Assembly (NCBI GenBank): GCA_023410885.1
Contig: JAEYPI010000171.1
Span: 1 to 18,087 of the forward strand
Length of the DNA: 18,087 nucleotides
Source: Bacillota bacterium
GTDB taxonomy: Bacteria > Bacillota > Clostridia > DSM-8532
Direction: 5' to 3'
Position 1 is the first letter of the stretch, and each line of letters starts with the position of its first letter. The position numbers were made by a program, and so were the translations under genes. Below the pieces are notes generated by a model. It was not told the DNA's origin. It searched no databases and saw only the letters and a program-made list of their open reading frames with translations. This document shows positions 14,273 to 18,087 of this stretch, piece by piece.

Positions 14273-15352
14273 TTAGCGTTTAACACGTGCATTGCCCTGC
14301 CAGATACTCCATACCTGCTCTTCATCCGCAGGCTGTGCATAATCGGTCAGGAAGGTTGTGGCCATTGCTCCGCTTGCCCAACCAAACTGTAACCATTTTT
14401 CGGGCTCCCAGCTTCTTAAAATGCCATAAAGCAAACCACCTACGAAGCCGTCTCCACCGCCGATACGATCAAGCACATGTATTTCACGGGGCTCGACCAC
14501 ATGCCAGTTTTCACCCTCCAACATAATAGCACCCCACATGTGGGTATTGGCATGGATAACCTGACGAAGTGTAGTAGCAAAAACTGAGGCATTGGGGAAG
14601 GCGGCCTTGACACGGCCAATCATTTCCTTAAAGCTGTCAATCTTGGAACCCAGTTCTTTTCCGCCAGCTTCAGGCCCTTCGATACCCAGACAAAGCTGAA
14701 AATCCTCTTCATTTCCCACCAGAATATCAGCAAGGCTGGCAATTTCGGAGAAGATGGCTCTGAGTTCACTTTCGCGGCCCTTCCAGAAGGAGGCGCGATG
14801 ATTCAAGTCAAAGGAAATCCTTGTACCATATTTTTTCGCTGCTCTGGCAAGCTCAAGGCAGAAAGTACTAGTTTCAGGTGAAAGTGCGCCAATCAAGCCT
14901 GACAGGTGCACAATTTGGACCCCTTCCTTCCCGAAGATCCTGTCTAGATCAAAATCCTTGACATTCAGAGTCCGCCCAACTTCGCCAGCCCGATCATTCT
15001 GTACTCTTGGCCCCCTAGAGCCGTAGCCGCTGTCGGCAATATTAAACTGATGACGGTAGCCCCAGGGACCATCCTGAGGAACTTCCTTGCCCTCGTAAGC
15101 CATATGTCGGCTTGCAAGGCTGTTTTTGATAAAAGCAGCAATGGGGCTGTCTTTAACAAATGTGGTCAGCACCTTTACAGGCAGTCCAAGGGATGATGCA
15201 ATATTGGCCACATTGGTCTCAGCGCTGGTAGCTTGCATGTGAAAGGTGTCGCTGGTATGAACAGGCTGTCCGTTAAAAGGTGTAATGCGAACCCCCATAC
15301 TGGTGGGTACGACTAAAGAATAAGCACAATCTTTGCGTAGTTCAATTTTCAT
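14273..15352 (-). CDS. kdgK: 2-keto-3-deoxygluconate kinase (PfkB family)
   Basis: KdgK phosphorylates 2-keto-3-deoxygluconate to KDPG, the last step before aldolase in hexuronate breakdown. PfkB features: an N-terminal sugar-binding stretch (ATSAETNVANIASSLGLPVKV, 41-61), VHLSGL (148-153), SFDLNHRASFW (180-190; a DLNxR block is usual in KDG kinases), VGNEEDF (212-218) and the anion-hole/base motif DRIGGGDGFVGGLLYG (295-310) with Asp301 as base. GGGD instead of GAGD occurs in KDG kinases. At 359 residues it is slightly longer than usual (310-340). ATG 15352 has an AGGAGG site that overlaps the uxaC stop, so it is coupled to uxaC, which strongly supports KDG as the substrate over other PfkB sugars. 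Confidence 0.87.
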   Translation of the reverse strand: MKIELRKDCAYSLVVPTSMGVRITPFNGQPVHTSDTFHMQATSAETNVANIASSLGLPVKVLTTFVKDSPIAAFIKNSLASRHMAYEGKEVPQDGPWGYRHQFNIADSGYGSRGPRVQNDRAGEVGRTLNVKDFDLDRIFGKEGVQIVHLSGLIGALSPETSTFCLELARAAKKYGTRISFDLNHRASFWKGRESELRAIFSEIASLADILVGNEEDFQLCLGIEGPEAGGKELGSKIDSFKEMIGRVKAAFPNASVFATTLRQVIHANTHMWGAIMLEGENWHVVEPREIHVLDRIGGGDGFVGGLLYGILRSWEPEKWLQFGWASGAMATTFLTDYAQPADEEQVWSIWQGNARVKR

Positions 15353-15362
15353 GGTAATCCTC

Positions 15363-16769
15363 CTAATACTTCAATCCAAAATATCTCACTACATTGTTGA
15401 AGCAGATGTCTTCTACTATGCCACCAAGCAACTTATCATCCATGGGAACCTCACCCTTATCAGCCCAGCCTCCGATGAGATCACACAAAATTCTACGGAA
15501 ATACTCATGCCGGGTATAGGATAAAAAGCTTCTGGAATCGGTGAGCATCCCGATAAAGCTCCCTAGCACCCCAACATTCCCAAGAGTTTTAAGCTGGTTA
15601 CGCATACCGTCATAATGATCATTAAACCACCAGGCTGACCCCAATTGCATCTTGCCCGGGATGGGTCCTCTCTGGAAGCATCCAAGAACCGCAGCAATTT
15701 TCATGCTGTCATTATCATTAAGAGAATAAACGATTGTGGGGGGCAATTTATCTTCTTGGTCAAGCCGGTTCAGTAGTGCATTCAGAGAATCGGCAGAAAA
15801 GCTGTTGTCCACAGCATCAAAACCCGTATTGGGCCCCACACAATTAAGCATTCTGGTATTATTGTTACGAGTAACACTCACATGGATCTGCATGGCAAAG
15901 CCAAGCTTAGAATAAATCCGCCCCAATGCCAGCATGAGCTGCGTCTTGTATGCTTTAATCTCCACGTCGGAAGGTTTTTGACCTGAAAGAGCCTTCTTAA
16001 CACCTTCTCTGGCCTCTTCCACCATACCCTTTCTAAAATCATGAGTACCAAAGCCATGGTCGGAAACATAGCATCCCACTGACTTGAAAAATTCAGCCCG
16101 CGTTTCAAGGGCTGCTACCACATCCTCAAAGGTCGCAATCCCTCTGTCTGCAGCTTCGGACAGCTTAGCCATATAGGAGGCAAAGCCTTCACTTTCAAGG
16201 TTCAACGCGCTATCAGGCCTGAAGGTGGGAAGAACCTTGACATTAAAGTCCTTTTCCTCAGAAAGCCGGATATGGTAGATCAGGTCATCCGCCGGATCAT
16301 CCGTTGTACAAATCCCTTTGACATTGGATCTGAGAATGAGCTCCCGAGCTGAAAATCCATTTTCAGCAAGCTTTTTGTTGCAGATATTCCAAATTTCGGG
16401 CGCAGTCTCGGGGTTAAGGGACTGGTCGATACCAAAGTAACGCTTCAGTTCAAGGTGGGACCAGTGATAGAGGGGATTCCCCAAGCATTTAGGAAGCGTC
16501 TCAGCCCATTTTAGGAATTTTTCATAGGGATCAGCATCACCGGTAATATATTTTTCATCGATGCCACTGGCACGCATCAGCCGCCATTTATAGTGGTCTT
16601 CTCCCAGCCATATTTCTGTCAGATTCTTAAACCTTTTATTCTCCCATATTTCCTGGGGGTCCAAGTGACAGTGATAATCGATTATGGGCATTTTAGCCGC
16701 ATATTCGTGATATAGCCGAACCGCTGTCGGACTATTGAGTAAAAAGTCGTCATGAATAAATGCTTTCAT
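15363..16769 (-). CDS. uxaC: Glucuronate/galacturonate isomerase
   Basis: UxaC isomerises D-glucuronate to D-fructuronate and D-galacturonate to D-tagaturonate, the first cytoplasmic step of hexuronate catabolism. The 468-residue length equals the family (about 470). The amidohydrolase-like barrel begins with IIDYHCHLDPQEIWENKRF (residues 29-47; His33 and His35), followed by LGEDHYKWRLMRASGI, ETLPKCLGNPLYHWSHLELKRYFGI and GMLTDSRSFLSYTRHEYFRRILCDLIGGW near the end, all characteristic. ATG 16769 has AGAAGGG upstream. It is immediately followed by kdgK. A TATAAT -10 and a palindrome just upstream suggest its own promoter in addition to readthrough from the LarA-like gene. Confidence 0.96.
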   Translation of the reverse strand: MKAFIHDDFLLNSPTAVRLYHEYAAKMPIIDYHCHLDPQEIWENKRFKNLTEIWLGEDHYKWRLMRASGIDEKYITGDADPYEKFLKWAETLPKCLGNPLYHWSHLELKRYFGIDQSLNPETAPEIWNICNKKLAENGFSARELILRSNVKGICTTDDPADDLIYHIRLSEEKDFNVKVLPTFRPDSALNLESEGFASYMAKLSEAADRGIATFEDVVAALETRAEFFKSVGCYVSDHGFGTHDFRKGMVEEAREGVKKALSGQKPSDVEIKAYKTQLMLALGRIYSKLGFAMQIHVSVTRNNNTRMLNCVGPNTGFDAVDNSFSADSLNALLNRLDQEDKLPPTIVYSLNDNDSMKIAAVLGCFQRGPIPGKMQLGSAWWFNDHYDGMRNQLKTLGNVGVLGSFIGMLTDSRSFLSYTRHEYFRRILCDLIGGWADKGEVPMDDKLLGGIVEDICFNNVVRYFGLKY

Positions 16770-16803
16770 TTTTACCCTTCTTTCTCAATGGGGCTTAAAA
16801 TAT

Positions 16804-16826
16804 TGCTAAGTTTACTAAGCATTATA
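16804..16826 (-). promoter_or_regulatory. Candidate uxaC promoter -10 with adjoining operator palindrome
   Basis: The minus strand has a perfect TATAAT (16821-16826) 50 bases before uxaC. Next to it, TGCTAAGTTTACTAAGCA (16804-16821) is an 18-bp inverted repeat with one mismatched pair, covering the expected transcription start. No good -35 hexamer is seen at 16-18 bases, so the promoter may need an activator or may not be real. Confidence 0.4.
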
Positions 16827-16836
16827 AGTTAGCGGA

Positions 16837-16931
16837 TGTTATTACGGTAGTAACAAGGTTCCCGGGACCTGTCACCCTTAGGCGTTCGCAATCTTTATTG
16901 CGCTAACGCCTAAAGGTAATAGGTGGGTTCT
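16837..16931 (+). repeat. Hairpin element, copy 2 (between the LarA-like gene and uxaC)
   Basis: The plus strand reads TGTTATTACGGTA, then the core GTAACAAGGTTCCCGG, ACCTGT, a long hairpin (TTAGGCGTT-CGCAAT / ATTGCG-CTAACGCCTAA), AGGT and GGGTTCT. Core and flanks match copy 1 at 3216-3287, while the apical hairpin is unrelated in sequence but still paired. Its 5' part can itself fold (TGTTATTA/TAGTAACA). It lies against the direction of the surrounding genes, in the spacer after the LarA-like stop. Confidence 0.6.
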
Positions 16932-16938
16932 TTATATT

Positions 16939-18087
16939 TTAACTGTCCCTAAATAAACTCCTGCTTGCCCAAAGCCCGATGGCTGGATTGCTGATAAAGA
17001 AAATTTCCTCGCCATCTTCCATGATATTGATGCCGTCCTTAAGCTTTTCAGGGTTGTATTTTGCCAGGACTTCATCATAAGGTTTGTATTGGAATCCAAC
17101 CTGTTCAACTTCCTCCCTGCTCAGTTTTTGGACTGCGTAGGTAATGGAGAATCTACCGTCGGAAGAACCATGAATGAGATGCGCAGCAGCTGAAAGATTC
17201 TCCTGCAGGTCGTCATTCGCTTTGTAATGCTCTAAAACCTTGATGCGCCCAACATAGCCATACTTACGTATCAGCTTGTCTATAGCCTCATCCTCACCGA
17301 ATTTTCGAACACCGGGAGCCATGATAATGAGCTCACCATCGTCAGCAATGGCCATACGGGTCCGGTAGACAGCCTTGTTTCCCAGCCATGTGCTTTTGAA
17401 TTCCCGTTCATCCAGATAGACAACCACCTTTTTTAGGGGCTTGTCCAGGAAAATAAGGTTCTTTTGCTGGCTTAAGGCCACAGCCTCTTCAAAGAGCCTG
17501 CGCTCACGACCTATAAAGAGACCGTCCAAATTAACATGACCATTTTCTACAGTCGTGACAGTAAGTACATACATAAGGGGCAGGTTCTGGATAAAGTTTT
17601 CTTCTGCATAGTCAAAAACCTTCCGGACCGGAGTGTTGTCCCGTCCCATCATTCTTTCCATGCCATAGACAGCTCCCAGGAAATGAGAACGATTAATAAT
17701 GGTTTTTCCGCCACAGCCCACAAATATGTTTTTGCTGTAGTTGGCCATGCCAACCACTTCATGAGGAACAACCTGCCCAATGGAAATAATCAAGTCATAA
17801 GAAGGGTCCATCAGTCGTTTATTGACTTCAACATCGATGGGGTAATCAATTAACCCACCCGAAACTTCGCTAACAAAAGCCGATGGAACCTGTCCGATCT
17901 TTACAATATCATTTCTCCAGTTATGGGATAGGATGGCCTCATAAGGAACATCCGGTCCAAAAAATTCCAGACACTCCTCACAGGTCATGGCATCGTGAGT
18001 GCCCAAAGCAGGCATGATATCCACCTGACAAGTAGCCTTAAGCATGTTGTAATATAAGGCGGTAATCTTGCCCGCATAGGAGTGGAG
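16939..18087 (-). CDS. LarA-family (nickel-pincer) racemase/epimerase, probable sugar-acid 2-epimerase (cut by window edge)
   Basis: The frame is open to the right edge (382 codons). An internal ATG exists at 18045, but the sequence before it (LHSYAGKITALYYN) is coding and typical of LarA proteins, so the true start lies outside. Family-like blocks are MPALGTHDAMT, LSHNWRNDIVKIGQV, YDLIISIGQVVPHEV, NIFVGCGGKTIINRSHFLGAVYGMERMM and NLDGLFIGRE, then a C-terminal domain with ADDGELIIMAPGVRKFGED. Members use the nickel-pincer nucleotide made by LarB, LarC and LarE to racemise or epimerise 2-hydroxy acids; those maturation genes are not in the window. The position upstream of uxaC and kdgK argues for a hexonate such as D-mannonate/D-gluconate rather than lactate (inference). 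The downstream spacer of about 170 bases holds the repeat element and a uxaC promoter candidate. Confidence 0.82.
   Translation of the reverse strand, partial: LHSYAGKITALYYNMLKATCQVDIMPALGTHDAMTCEECLEFFGPDVPYEAILSHNWRNDIVKIGQVPSAFVSEVSGGLIDYPIDVEVNKRLMDPSYDLIISIGQVVPHEVVGMANYSKNIFVGCGGKTIINRSHFLGAVYGMERMMGRDNTPVRKVFDYAEENFIQNLPLMYVLTVTTVENGHVNLDGLFIGRERRLFEEAVALSQQKNLIFLDKPLKKVVVYLDEREFKSTWLGNKAVYRTRMAIADDGELIIMAPGVRKFGEDEAIDKLIRKYGYVGRIKVLEHYKANDDLQENLSAAAHLIHGSSDGRFSITYAVQKLSREEVEQVGFQYKPYDEVLAKYNPEKLKDGINIMEDGEEIFFISNPAIGLWASRSLFRDS

Noticed and set aside
16860..16920. Long hairpin of element copy 2 as a rho-independent terminator of the LarA-like gene
   Set aside because: The stem is strong, but on the minus strand it is followed by TGACAGGTCCCGGG, not by a U-run, so it does not fit an intrinsic terminator.
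18045..18087. ATG 18045 as the start of the LarA-like gene
   Set aside because: The frame continues to the window edge with LarA-like sequence, no ribosome site precedes 18045, and the protein would be shorter than the family, so the gene is treated as cut by the edge.
1..18087. CRISPR array, tRNA, rRNA genes, insertion sequence or prophage
   Set aside because: No regularly spaced repeats, no tRNA-like cloverleaf, no transposase, integrase or phage gene was found; genes look native and intact.

Overview
The window comes from a low-to-moderate GC, Gram-positive, probably spore-forming anaerobe of the class Clostridia. The evidence is an AbrB-type transition-state regulator with a zinc-ribbon tail, a PerR plus 'reverse' rubrerythrin pair (anaerobe peroxide defence), strong AGGAGG ribosome binding sites, many sigma-A promoters close to consensus, and U-tailed terminators. 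The gene set (GH2 glycosidase, sugar MFS transporter, uronate isomerase, KDG kinase, mannose-6-phosphate isomerase) suggests a plant-polysaccharide degrader. I cannot name the species.

Layout from left to right. (1) 1-1954, minus strand: a sugar operon of an MFS transporter and a GH2 glycosidase that runs off the left edge, behind a promoter whose -35 box lies in a 19-bp palindrome. (2) 2051-3377, minus: dapB behind a leader of about 360 nt that carries a recognisable ydaO-type cyclic-di-AMP riboswitch and, upstream of it, a hairpin element found again near the right end of the window. (3) 3439-5651: a lipoprotein with a TPEA-repeat stalk, divergent from asnA. (4) 5684-6562, minus: a PflX-like radical SAM protein. 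(5) 6708-8243, plus: an AbrB-like regulator, then manA, whose promoter is embedded in the abrB terminator. (6) 8292-9486, plus: perR with its own Per box, then reverse rubrerythrin. (7) 9642-10490, plus: an AraC regulator, convergent with a mutarotase-like gene that lies behind an orphan Cache/HAMP histidine kinase (10614-13498, minus). (8) 13663-14055, minus: a pilin-like membrane protein without the normal cleavage signature. (9) 14210-18087, minus: a uronate-catabolism cluster of a LarA-family gene (cut by the right edge), uxaC and kdgK.

How the genes fit together. UxaC opens hexuronates to ketouronates and KdgK phosphorylates the 2-keto-3-deoxygluconate made further down that route; the reductase and dehydratase steps are not in the window. 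The LarA homologue upstream is best explained as a sugar-acid 2-epimerase. The perR-rubrerythrin pair forms a self-contained peroxide response. The most interesting regulatory observations are the c-di-AMP riboswitch in front of a lysine/diaminopimelate gene, the two-copy hairpin element, and the promoter/terminator overlap before manA.
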